A DNA stretch of 19,207 bases, from positions 1 to 19,207 of the forward strand of contig DHMZ01000026.1 in NCBI GenBank assembly GCA_002406055.1. The letters run 5' to 3'. Positions 1 to 7,587 of this stretch are shown in pieces. Within the stretch, counting starts at the first letter, position 1; each line of letters begins with the position of its first letter. The notes under the pieces were generated by a model, which saw only the letters and a program-made list of their open reading frames with translations, was not told the origin of the DNA and searched no databases. Position numbers and translations under genes: made by a program. The DNA is from Spirochaetales bacterium UBA4629 (GTDB taxonomy: Bacteria; Spirochaetota; Spirochaetia; Sphaerochaetales; Sphaerochaetaceae).

Positions 1-19
1 AATTCAATTACCGAGTAGT

Positions 20-634
20 TCACGGACGTGCTATTTCATTAAGAAGAGTAGTATTACACATATTTGAATTTATAGATGCTTGGATAAATCCTCTTTCTGA
101 ATCTGTGTAGTAAATAGAAGAATATGAGCGTCCATTTATAGATATGCTGTCTGCACTAAATGAATTACTTGTTCTTCTTATTACGCCACTTATTGAGAAT
201 GTGCCATCTTCAATTTCTTTTGAGTTTGCTCTCTGATACTTGTAACTACACTTCAGATCAATAGTGCCAACACCATTAGAATATGAATAATTACCATTTA
301 GTGTTGAAAATGAAAGAATTGTAGAACCAGAAGGGAGAGAAATAGAAATAATCGCATTCTTCAATGCTCTAGCTTCTTTTGTATGTGATGTTGCCCATCC
401 TGAGTTATCTATAGTTCCACTGTTTGTTGTACTAAGTGCTATTGCTTCGATAACATTTTCAACCTTCTCAGCTTCTATTTTTGCATCTAAAAATGCTCTT
501 GAGTTCTCTCTTTCTTCTACTGTATAGAAAGTACCTCCACCATCAGTTAAATCTGTGTATAAAAAGGCACAGCTAGTTAATAAGAAAACAGTTAAAAGAA
601 CTGTGATTAAAACAAGAAAAGAACGCTTCTTCAT
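20..634 (-). CDS. Small lipoprotein of unknown function
   Basis: A 204-residue protein that I do not recognise. The N-terminus has a basic start (MKKR), a hydrophobic stretch at about residues 5-20 and a lipobox-like LLTSC with Cys22, so it is probably exported, lipidated and anchored in a membrane. The mature part is rich in Ser, Asn, Thr and Tyr, alternates polar and hydrophobic residues in its second half (probably beta-rich), and shows no catalytic motif. The start is supported by a GAGGTG ribosome binding site six bases upstream and by a TTGACA promoter further upstream. It is transcribed divergently from the metallophosphoesterase gene. The stop lies 19 bases from the window edge, so its downstream neighbours are not visible. 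The reading frame and lipoprotein nature are well supported; the function is unknown. Confidence 0.8.
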   Translation of the reverse strand: MKKRSFLVLITVLLTVFLLTSCAFLYTDLTDGGGTFYTVEERENSRAFLDAKIEAEKVENVIEAIALSTTNSGTIDNSGWATSHTKEARALKNAIISISLPSGSTILSFSTLNGNYSYSNGVGTIDLKCSYKYQRANSKEIEDGTFSISGVIRRTSNSFSADSISINGRSYSSIYYTDSERGFIQASINSNMCNTTLLNEIARP

Positions 635-651
635 ATAACACCTCTTTACTA

Positions 652-681
652 ATTATTTAGTTATTATTTTCTTAGTGTCAA
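652..681 (-). promoter_or_regulatory. Sigma70-type promoter for the lipoprotein gene
   Basis: On the minus strand a perfect TTGACA (676-681) is followed after 18 bases by AATAAT (652-657), five of six matches to the -10 consensus. Transcription would begin about 10 bases before the GAGGTG ribosome binding site of the gene ending at 634, giving a short leader. Confidence 0.6.
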
Positions 682-695
682 TCTCTAATATCTTG

Positions 696-724
696 TTCAA
701 AAAAAGAGTTTTCTTATTTATAAT
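696..724 (+). promoter_or_regulatory. Promoter of the thyA-folA operon, probably leaderless
   Basis: A perfect TATAAT at 719-724 has TTCAAA 17 bases upstream (696-701, four of six matches to TTGACA). The expected start, about seven bases after the -10, falls near 731, practically on the ATG at 733. No Shine-Dalgarno sequence precedes that ATG. The transcript may therefore be leaderless. Confidence 0.5.
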
Positions 725-732
725 TTAATGAA

Positions 733-1428
733 ATGAAGATTCTTTGTATTTCAGATACCACACGCTCTTTAGCCTTCTCACCTATGGTGAAGGATATATA
801 TAAAGGTGTTGATTTAATACTTAGTGCAGGCGATATGCCCCTTGAGTCTTATGATTATGTCTCAACATTGCTTCATAAGGATGTTTGCTATGTCTATGGA
901 AATCATAATCTAAAAGACTTTAGAGATGCGATGAATAAAGATGGGCTATGGACTGCTATGAAAAAAGATGATGAATACAATAAGAAATTCTATGGCTTTA
1001 TGATAGATGGAAAATGCTATAGAGATAAGTCCTCAGGTCTTCTTATTGCTGGTCTTGGTGGTAGCATGCTCTACAATAATGGTGATAGCCAATATAGTGA
1101 AAAACAGATGCGATATAGGATTTGGAAGCTAATTCCCTATCTTATGTATAATAAAAGACGCTATGGCAGGTATCTTGATATTCTAATAACCCATGCGCCT
1201 CCTCTAGGTATTGGGGATGGCCCTGATTTGTGTCACAAAGGATTTAAGTGTTTTTTAGATTTTATTGATAAATTTGAGCCTAAGTATCTACTACATGGAC
1301 ATATTCATCTCGATGATTTGAATCTTCCACGAGTAAGAGAGAGAGGTAAAACAAAGATTGTTAATGTTTATGGTTCTTATTTGTTAGATGATGATTCTTT
1401 AGGAGGGACTAAGAATGGCGGCAGATAG
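733..1428 (+). CDS. Calcineurin-like metallophosphoesterase, variant first motif
   Basis: A 231-residue protein of the calcineurin-like metallophosphoesterase superfamily, which uses a two-metal centre to hydrolyse phosphoesters. The visible motifs in order are SDTT (residues 7-10), AGD (about 32-34), GNH (about 56-58), THAPP (about 153-157) and GHIH (about 179-182). The usual first motif is D-x-H; here Thr replaces the His ligand (GAT ACC ACA), so one metal site is altered and activity may be reduced or different. I recall related bacterial proteins with a similarly altered first motif, so this may be a family trait rather than damage. There is no Shine-Dalgarno before ATG 733, in line with the leaderless promoter. 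The 3' end overlaps the ParB-like gene by 14 bases, which suggests coupled translation. The substrate is unknown. Confidence 0.8.
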   Translation: MKILCISDTTRSLAFSPMVKDIYKGVDLILSAGDMPLESYDYVSTLLHKDVCYVYGNHNLKDFRDAMNKDGLWTAMKKDDEYNKKFYGFMIDGKCYRDKSSGLLIAGLGGSMLYNNGDSQYSEKQMRYRIWKLIPYLMYNKRRYGRYLDILITHAPPLGIGDGPDLCHKGFKCFLDFIDKFEPKYLLHGHIHLDDLNLPRVRERGKTKIVNVYGSYLLDDDSLGGTKNGGR

Positions 1429-2314
1429 AATGACAGTCAGTGACGACTTTGATGACGCAAGAAGAAGGGCGAGAGTTCAAAAGGTATTAGCTACATTTAG
1501 GTGGAAAAACCCAGATTTACTTTCATTCTATGAAGTAACAAAGCTTATAAAACCAGAAAGCCAGGCTTATAAAGGGATGCAAACAATACCGGTGAAAAAT
1601 ATCATCGGCTCTGAAAATCGCTATCATGATTTTTCTAGCGCATTCTTTCCTAAGTCATATACTCTTCAACATCGTTGGGAAAGTATTGATGCTGCACGTC
1701 TTGATGATATTCCTCTTCCTCCTATTTCTGTATATAAACTAGGTGAGTGGTACTTCGTCAGAGATGGCAATCATCGTGTATCTGTTGCAAAAAGTAAGGG
1801 ACAAGAATTTATAGATGCTGAGGTTGTTGAGCTTTCTTCCCAGATTCCTCTCGAAGAGGGAATGACAATGAATGAACTTAAAAGGCGAGTTGTTGCATAT
1901 GAAAGAGGTCGTTTTATAGAGCAATATCATCCGACATATCTTCCTATGGATAAGATTATATTCACAACTCCCGGATCATACCCTGAGATGGTTAATCACA
2001 TCCTTGTTCATAAGTACTATGCTAATGAGCATTGTGATCATGTAATGACATTTGAAGAGGGTGCTGTAAGTTGGTATAAGAATGTGTATCGTCCTCTTGT
2101 TGATGCATTAGATAAAGAGCATCTGTTGTCTTTATATCCTGGGTATACCGAAGCCGATATCTACATGTGGCTTGTCAGGCGCTGGGATGAGATGAAGAGA
2201 ACAGATAGTTATGCAACTGAAGAGGAAGCTGCCTTAGATATAAAAAAAGATGCAGAGAAGAATAGATTTAAGACTTGGTTTAACTATATAAAAAGTAGAA
2301 TAAGTAGGAAGTAA
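1415..2314 (+). CDS. ParB-like/DUF4032-like protein of unknown function
   Basis: A 299-residue soluble protein with no signal peptide or membrane segment. Residues about 55-140 resemble a ParB/sulfiredoxin-like fold, with the recognisable RDGNHRVSVAKSKG at 116-129 preceded by a PLPPISVYKLG strand. The C-terminal half has a conserved-looking FTTPGSYPEM stretch near 190 and a PGYTEADIYMWL stretch near 240, as in proteins annotated DUF4032 or as ParB-like transcriptional regulators (from memory). AGGAGG lies eight bases before ATG 1415 and fixes the start. The gene overlaps the metallophosphoesterase by 14 bases and ends one base before thyA. A true chromosome-partitioning ParB is unlikely because no HTH domain or parA partner is seen. 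Family assignment is moderate and the function unknown. Confidence 0.65.
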   Translation: MAADRMTVSDDFDDARRRARVQKVLATFRWKNPDLLSFYEVTKLIKPESQAYKGMQTIPVKNIIGSENRYHDFSSAFFPKSYTLQHRWESIDAARLDDIPLPPISVYKLGEWYFVRDGNHRVSVAKSKGQEFIDAEVVELSSQIPLEEGMTMNELKRRVVAYERGRFIEQYHPTYLPMDKIIFTTPGSYPEMVNHILVHKYYANEHCDHVMTFEEGAVSWYKNVYRPLVDALDKEHLLSLYPGYTEADIYMWLVRRWDEMKRTDSYATEEEAALDIKKDAEKNRFKTWFNYIKSRISRK

Positions 2315-2315
2315 A

Positions 2316-3146
2316 ATGAGTAGAGCCGATCAAATTTTTGTTGAGAATATACTAGATATACTAGAGCATGGTGTAAAGGATGATGCCTATCCTGTTCGCC
2401 CTCATTGGAGTGATGGAGAGAGTGCTCATACAATAAAAAAGTTTGGTATTGTAAATAGATATAATCTAAAGGAAGAGTTTCCAATTATTACTATCAGGCG
2501 AACATATATGAAGTCTGCTATCGACGAGTTATTATGGATATGGCAAAAGAAGAGTAATAATATCCACGACTTAAAGAGCCATGTTTGGGATAGCTGGGCA
2601 GACGAAAATGGTTCTATTGGTAAGGCTTATGGCTACCAGTTAGGCGTTAAGCATAAATATAAAGAGGGCATGTTTGACCAAGTAGACAGAGTCTTATTTG
2701 ACTTAAAGAATAATCCTCAGTCACGTAGAATTATTACAAATATCTATAATCACCATGACCTATCTGAAATGGCCCTATATCCATGTGCATATTCTTTAAC
2801 GCTAAATGTTTCAGGTAACACTTTAAATGGAATATTAAATCAGCGAAGCCAAGATATGCTGACAGCAAACAATTGGAATGTTGTTCAGTATGCTGTGTTA
2901 ATGCATATGTTTACTCATGTTTCTGGCTTAGAGGTTGGAGAGCTTGTCCATGTTATTGCTGATGCTCACATCTACGACAGACATATTCCAATTGTGGAAG
3001 AGATAATAAAGAATGAGCAATACCCTGCTCCTGAATTTAAGATGAATAAAGAGAAGGATGATTTTTATTCATTTACTCCAGATGACTTTTCACTTGTTGG
3101 TTATCGCTACAATCCAACAAAATACAATATCCCAGTAGCAATTTGA
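2316..3146 (+). CDS. thyA: Thymidylate synthase (ThyA)
   Basis: A 276-residue cytosolic enzyme that converts dUMP and methylenetetrahydrofolate to dTMP and dihydrofolate. The active-site Cys157 lies in YPCAYS, preceded by the phosphate-binding SRRIITNIYN segment (136-145). The QRSQDM and NNWNVVQYA segments and DAHIYDRH follow in family order. The folate- and catalysis-related Glu is in DELLWIW near residue 71. Length is normal for ThyA. It starts one base after the preceding stop and is followed after ten bases by dihydrofolate reductase, which recycles the dihydrofolate it makes. The pairing is a classic one and the call is firm. Confidence 0.96.
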   Translation: MSRADQIFVENILDILEHGVKDDAYPVRPHWSDGESAHTIKKFGIVNRYNLKEEFPIITIRRTYMKSAIDELLWIWQKKSNNIHDLKSHVWDSWADENGSIGKAYGYQLGVKHKYKEGMFDQVDRVLFDLKNNPQSRRIITNIYNHHDLSEMALYPCAYSLTLNVSGNTLNGILNQRSQDMLTANNWNVVQYAVLMHMFTHVSGLEVGELVHVIADAHIYDRHIPIVEEIIKNEQYPAPEFKMNKEKDDFYSFTPDDFSLVGYRYNPTKYNIPVAI

Positions 3147-3156
3147 GAGGTGTTAG

Positions 3157-3669
3157 GTGCAAGCTATTTTACATTGTGATAAAGAATGGGGAATTGGAAA
3201 AAAGAATGATTTGATGTTCCATCTTCCTCTAGATATGGCCTATTTTAGAAAAAATACGCTAAAAAAAGTTGTCGTAATGGGGTCCAATACACTTCTTTCT
3301 TTTCCTAATGGTAAGCCACTTAAAAACAGAACAAACATTGTTCTTTGGCCAAATGGCGACAAAGAAAGGGCAAAAAAGGATGGCTTTATTATGGTAGAAA
3401 GCCTTCCTGAACTATTTGAAGAATTAAAAAAGTACAATAGTGATGACATCTACATAATAGGCGGGGCAATGATGTATAAAACTATGCTTCCATATTGCTC
3501 TCGTGCGCTTATTACAAAGGTTGATGCTCTAGGTGGAGCAGAGGTCTTTTTTGAGAATCTTGATAAGAAAGAGAATTGGCACCTTGAGAATTGTAGCGAT
3601 AGCGTAATTGATAATGGCTTTTCAATTAAGTTTTGTACCTACGTCAATTCTGCACCTTTATCACTATGA
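3157..3669 (+). CDS. folA: Dihydrofolate reductase
   Basis: A 170-residue cytosolic enzyme that reduces dihydrofolate to tetrahydrofolate with NADPH. Visible family features are WGIGKKNDL near residues 11-19, HLPLDMAYFR with the substrate-binding Asp, VVVMGSNTL (NADPH loop), PLKNRTNIVL, and IYIIGGAMMY (about 99-108). The length is typical. The start is GTG, chosen because GAGAGG lies about six bases upstream and the alignment begins with the usual strand. The gene follows thyA directly and its stop overlaps the next start as ATGA. The pair forms a dTMP/folate cycle module. The Trp of the usual LPW motif is replaced by Phe (LMFHLP), a modest variation. Confidence 0.93.
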   Translation: MQAILHCDKEWGIGKKNDLMFHLPLDMAYFRKNTLKKVVVMGSNTLLSFPNGKPLKNRTNIVLWPNGDKERAKKDGFIMVESLPELFEELKKYNSDDIYIIGGAMMYKTMLPYCSRALITKVDALGGAEVFFENLDKKENWHLENCSDSVIDNGFSIKFCTYVNSAPLSL

Positions 3670-5045
3670 AAACGAGAATAAATAAAGGAAATTACGGTGA
3701 GGGTAGTATTACCCTCCATATTCTTTCTCTTGCTCTGCCAACACTATTAGCAGAACTAGTAAATGTCCTCTATAGCGTTGTCGATAGAATGTATATTGGA
3801 CACATAGAGAATGTGGGTACGCTTGCTCTTTCTGGCGTTGGTGTTGTTTTTCCTATAATTAGCTTTATAAGTGCTTTTTCTTCTCTTATTTCGACAGGAG
3901 GAGCTCCAATTGCTGCCATTGAAAGAGGAAAAGGAGATGATAGAAAAGCGACTCTTATAATGGAGACTTGCCTCTCGTTTGCACTTATTATTAGTTGCCT
4001 TTTGACCATTCTTTTATTTTTATTTCGACTTCCATTGTTGTCTCTTATGGGAGCAGATAGCCAAATAATAGGCTATGCAAGCGATTATTTTTCTATATAT
4101 GTCTTCGGTAGCGTTTTTGTCTTTATAAGCGTTGGCTTCAATTCTTTTATTACCATGCAAGGTTTTGGTGGAATTGGCATGCTTACTGTATTAATTGGCG
4201 CTATCCTAAATACGGTATTGGATCCAATTTTCATCTATGCTCTATCTATGGGGGTAAAAGGAGCAGCTGTTGCAACGGTTATTTCTCAATTTGTTTCTGC
4301 TCTTTGGGTTCTTCTTTTCTTGCATTCAAAAAAATCAAAACTAAGACTAGAGCGTCTTTCTTTAGATAAGGCTATTCTTTTGAGAGTAGCTAAGCTCGGT
4401 GTCTCTGGCTTTATGTTTAAGATGACAAATTCATTAACGCAGGCAGCATCAAATATGACTCTAAGAGTCTTTGGAGGGTCACTTTCAACTCTTTATATAG
4501 GTGCGATGAGCGTCATAAATTCAACTAGAGAGATGGTTTCATTACCAATATCTGCTATTACAAGTAGTGCTCAACCAGTAATTAGCTATAACTATGGAGC
4601 AAGAAAGAGTGATAGAGTCTGTAAAGCCATTAAGAGTATGACACTAATGACGCTTTTCTATGGCATTCTTATATGGGCATTTGTTCTTGCCTTTCCTCAA
4701 ACTTTAATTAGTATTTATACCCCAGATAAAGATTTGATTAATATAACTATACCAGTGATGAGAATTTTCTTTGCAGTTTTCTTTATGATGGCACTCCAGT
4801 CATCAGGACAGACGACCTTTGTTGCTTTAAATCGTCCTCGATTTGCAGTGTTCTTCTCTTTGCTTAGAAAAGCGATCTTGGTCTTTCCTTTAATACTAAT
4901 TCTTCCTCACCTCGGCTTTGGTGTTAATGGTGTCTTCTTAGCTGAGGCTATTAGCCAACTTCTTGGTGGCTCAATTTGTTATAGTACAATGTATTTTGTT
5001 TTCTATAGAAAAATGAAAAAAGGAATAGATATAGACGCAAGTTAA
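3666..5045 (+). CDS. MATE family efflux transporter, MepA-like
   Basis: An integral membrane protein of about 459 residues with roughly twelve hydrophobic segments, as expected for the multidrug and toxic compound extrusion family, which exports organic cations or metabolites using Na+ or H+ gradients. Family hallmarks are the N-terminal LALPTLLAEL segment, VDRMYIGH, GGAPIAAIERG near residue 80, and the repeated-half motif around SAQPVISYNYGA. I chose ATG 3666 rather than an in-frame TTG at 3633 because 3666 forms an ATGA overlap with the folA stop, and the protein then begins just before the family alignment. Translation is probably coupled to folA, since no clear Shine-Dalgarno is present. 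Its presence downstream of thyA-folA could point to a folate- or nucleoside-related substrate, but that is speculative. Confidence 0.88.
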   Translation: MKTRINKGNYGEGSITLHILSLALPTLLAELVNVLYSVVDRMYIGHIENVGTLALSGVGVVFPIISFISAFSSLISTGGAPIAAIERGKGDDRKATLIMETCLSFALIISCLLTILLFLFRLPLLSLMGADSQIIGYASDYFSIYVFGSVFVFISVGFNSFITMQGFGGIGMLTVLIGAILNTVLDPIFIYALSMGVKGAAVATVISQFVSALWVLLFLHSKKSKLRLERLSLDKAILLRVAKLGVSGFMFKMTNSLTQAASNMTLRVFGGSLSTLYIGAMSVINSTREMVSLPISAITSSAQPVISYNYGARKSDRVCKAIKSMTLMTLFYGILIWAFVLAFPQTLISIYTPDKDLINITIPVMRIFFAVFFMMALQSSGQTTFVALNRPRFAVFFSLLRKAILVFPLILILPHLGFGVNGVFLAEAISQLLGGSICYSTMYFVFYRKMKKGIDIDAS

Positions 5046-5064
5046 CAATAAAGGAGATATGGTT

Positions 5065-6123
5065 ATGGAAAGACAAGATAAAGACCTTGCTTTTATGCTT
5101 CAATATGAAAATGTTGCATGGTATGAGAATGGACACGTTAGAGTTTTAGATAGAAGAGTATATCCTGCTAAGATTGAATGGGTGATTTGTAATAGTGTTG
5201 AAGATGTTGCACTTGCAATAAAGAATATGGTAACTCAATCAACGGGGCCATATACTCTTGCTCCTATGGGGATGGCCCTTGCTGCCTACATTGCTAGAGA
5301 TAAGAGCGAAAAAGACTTTATCGAGTATTTAGAGTGGGCATCTCGAACTATTAGCACATCTCGTCCAACAACAACACGAAGAATGCAAAAGCTAACTGAC
5401 GGATGCATTTCTGTTGCTATTGCTGCTTTGAGAGAGGGTAGAAGAGCAGATGAAGCCATAAAAGAACATGTAATAGAGTCTAATAATCTCAGATATGAGA
5501 GGGTAGGCAGAATTGCTAAGTATCTAGTTGATAAAATCCCACAGGGCGGAACTGTTATGACTCAGTGTTACGCAGAGACAATACTTGGCATGATGCTAAA
5601 AGAATGCAAAAAGCGTAATAACCCTATTAAGCTATTTTGTCCTGAAACAAGACCATATTTCCAAGGTGCTCGCTTTACAAGCACAGTTTGTTATCAGATG
5701 GGTTTTGATGTGACGCTAATAACAGATAATATGCCTGCATTTGTTATGAAGAATGAAAAGGTTGATCTCTTTACATGTGCTGCTGATGCTATTAGTTGCG
5801 ATGGCTATGTCTTTAATAAAGTAGGAACAAGTCAAATTGCAATATGTGCCGCCTATTTCCATATTCCTGTATATGTTACAGGTGCACCAGATAAAGCTCA
5901 TAAAACATATGATACAGTTACAATTGAGATGCGAGATCCATCTTTCTCTTTGCAAGCAATGGGTGTGAAAACAACAGTAGATGGCGTCAAAGGCTACTAT
6001 CCAGCCTTCGATATGACACCACCCGAGCTAATTACCGGCATTGTTACTAATAAAGGTATTTTTAAGCCAGAAAGAGTATCTGAATACTTTACCGATGAAA
6101 GCGACGAGGAATTAACTGTTTAA
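5065..6123 (+). CDS. MtnA-like (eIF2B-related) sugar-1-phosphate isomerase, divergent
   Basis: A 352-residue cytosolic protein of the eIF2B/MtnA family. MtnA converts S-methyl-5-thioribose-1-phosphate to the ribulose form in methionine salvage; relatives handle 5-deoxyribose-1-phosphate or ribose-1,5-bisphosphate. The catalytic Cys is seen in TQCYAET (Cys168) and the acid in AADAIS (Asp241). DNMPAF (221-226), NKVGT (251-255) and PAFDMTPPELITGIVT (313-328) are strongly MtnA-like. The usual RGAPAIG phosphate loop near residues 55-65 is replaced by QSTGPYT, so the substrate may differ. ATG 5065 is preferred to the in-frame ATG 5059 because AAGGAG at 5051-5056 is eight bases from 5065 and only two from 5059. 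It is the last gene of the operon, and its stop overlaps the convergent MATE stop. No other methionine-salvage gene is in view. Confidence 0.78.
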   Translation: MERQDKDLAFMLQYENVAWYENGHVRVLDRRVYPAKIEWVICNSVEDVALAIKNMVTQSTGPYTLAPMGMALAAYIARDKSEKDFIEYLEWASRTISTSRPTTTRRMQKLTDGCISVAIAALREGRRADEAIKEHVIESNNLRYERVGRIAKYLVDKIPQGGTVMTQCYAETILGMMLKECKKRNNPIKLFCPETRPYFQGARFTSTVCYQMGFDVTLITDNMPAFVMKNEKVDLFTCAADAISCDGYVFNKVGTSQIAICAAYFHIPVYVTGAPDKAHKTYDTVTIEMRDPSFSLQAMGVKTTVDGVKGYYPAFDMTPPELITGIVTNKGIFKPERVSEYFTDESDEELTV

Positions 6124-7490
6124 TCCCTCGTTTCGCTAGCTCCTTCTCTAAGGGCCTCTTCTTCTATGTAGTTCCATTCTCCTTTTCTGTAGAAGATAAC
6201 AGATAGAATGGTTCCAATAATCCAACCAATAGGCCAACTTAGCCATATACCTGTGCTTTGAAGTGCTGTACGAGATAGTAAGAAGGCAATAACTACTCTC
6301 AGAATTAAATCTGTAAATGTTGAAATCATGAAGTATTTCATGAGACCGGCACCTTTGAGAGTGCCATCTGAGACCATCTTTATACAGACAATAACATAGA
6401 AAGGGGCAACTATTCTTAAGAATTCTCTTCCTGTTTTTAAGGCCTCAAGTGATGGATTATCCATAAAGAGAGTTAAAAGCTGGTTAGATAAAAGGACATA
6501 TAAAATGATGAAAGGGATTGAGATGATTTCAACCATCTTGACACCTGCTTTCCAACCATCTGAGATTCTCTTGAGCTTCTGAGCTCCAAGGTTTTGTGCT
6601 GTGTAGTTAGATATTCCATTACCAATTGTAGTAAATGATGTAATAACTAGGTTATTTAGTTTAACTGCTGCAGCGTAGCCGGCAACAACAGAAGATCCAA
6701 AGCCATTAATAATTGACTGAAGGATAATGTTTCCGACTGAAATGAAGCTCTGTTGCATTGTGCTAGGGACAGCGACCGATAAAAATTGTTTAAAGAGTGA
6801 AGGTACAAAAAACTGTGGCTTCTCTTCTACTTTTATTGTTTTAAGTCTTTTAAATACAACTACAAGAGCTAAAATAGCGCTTATTCCCTGGCATATAAAT
6901 GTTGCCCATGCAACGCCATCAACGCCCATATGGAGCTGTGTAACAAATAGAATATCCATAAAAATATTAGCTGTAGATGAGAACGCTAGGAAAATAAATG
7001 GTGTCTTGGAATCTCCTAGAGCGGAGAATATTCCTGTTGCAAGGTTATATAAAAACAAGAACGGAAGACCATAAACATAGATGTCTAGATAGAGCGCAGA
7101 ATCTGCAAGGATGTTACTAGGTGTATTAATTAGTCTCAATAGTCCATCCATTGAGATAAGACCAATGGTCATCAAAATAACACAAGTAGCTATGGTTGAT
7201 ACTATGGATGTATTAATTGCGCTCTTAAGCTTAGTGTATTCTTTTGCACCAAAGAGACGAGATGCTAAGACAGAACATCCCATATTGCATCCAAAGGCGA
7301 AGGCTATGAAGATTAATGTGATTTCATAACTATTTCCAACTGCAGCAAGTGCATCTTCTGAAATAAATTTTCCAGCTACAAAGCTATCTGCAATGTTATA
7401 TAGCTGTTGAAAGACAATTGATAGAAATAGAGGAAGGCAAAACTCAAATATTACTTTTTGTGGCTTTCCAACGGTAAGATCTTTATTCAT
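6120..7490 (-). CDS. MATE family efflux transporter, NorM/DinF-like
   Basis: An integral membrane exporter of about 456 residues with around twelve hydrophobic segments. MATE features are the N-terminal PLFLSIVFQQLYNIADSFVAG segment, GCSVLASRLFGA near residue 85, and a second-half counterpart around GNGISNYTAQNLGAQK. It is unlike the MATE protein at 3666-5045 in sequence, so the two are not a recent duplication. An ATG at 7517 is in frame, but I chose 7490 because GGAG stands six bases upstream of it while 7517 has no ribosome binding site. It lies downstream of the ABC importer terminator in the same direction; a weak promoter-like TTGAGC-N17-TATTTA just after that terminator could drive it. 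It converges on the MtnA-like gene with no space for a terminator. Confidence 0.88.
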   Translation of the reverse strand: MNKDLTVGKPQKVIFEFCLPLFLSIVFQQLYNIADSFVAGKFISEDALAAVGNSYEITLIFIAFAFGCNMGCSVLASRLFGAKEYTKLKSAINTSIVSTIATCVILMTIGLISMDGLLRLINTPSNILADSALYLDIYVYGLPFLFLYNLATGIFSALGDSKTPFIFLAFSSTANIFMDILFVTQLHMGVDGVAWATFICQGISAILALVVVFKRLKTIKVEEKPQFFVPSLFKQFLSVAVPSTMQQSFISVGNIILQSIINGFGSSVVAGYAAAVKLNNLVITSFTTIGNGISNYTAQNLGAQKLKRISDGWKAGVKMVEIISIPFIILYVLLSNQLLTLFMDNPSLEALKTGREFLRIVAPFYVIVCIKMVSDGTLKGAGLMKYFMISTFTDLILRVVIAFLLSRTALQSTGIWLSWPIGWIIGTILSVIFYRKGEWNYIEEEALREGASETRD

Positions 7491-7543
7491 TTTTTGCTCC
7501 AAAGAGATAATAGACATAAATAGACGGAAGTTTCTAGTAGCTC

Positions 7544-7575
7544 AAAAAATAAAGGCCACAGTTTTCTGTAGCCTT
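7544..7575 (-). terminator. Rho-independent terminator of the ABC importer operon
   Basis: On the minus strand a ten-base-pair stem (arms at 7566-7575 and 7552-7561, one G-U pair) closes a four-base AAAA loop and is followed by a T-rich tract (TATTTTTT). It lies about 12 bases after the stop of the solute-binding protein gene. Confidence 0.85.
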
Positions 7576-7587
7576 ACTGATTATCAT

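Noticed and set aside
693..698. TTGTTC as an alternative -35 for the promoter at 719-724
   Set aside because: The spacer would be 20 bases; TTCAAA at 696-701 gives the usual 17.
728..736. ATG AAA TGA mini-frame overlapping the start of the metallophosphoesterase gene
   Set aside because: It has no ribosome binding site, lies at or before the predicted transcript start, and is probably chance.
3666..7490. Recent duplication giving the two MATE exporters
   Set aside because: They differ in N-terminal motifs and overall sequence and belong to different MATE subgroups by eye, so they are probably independent genes.
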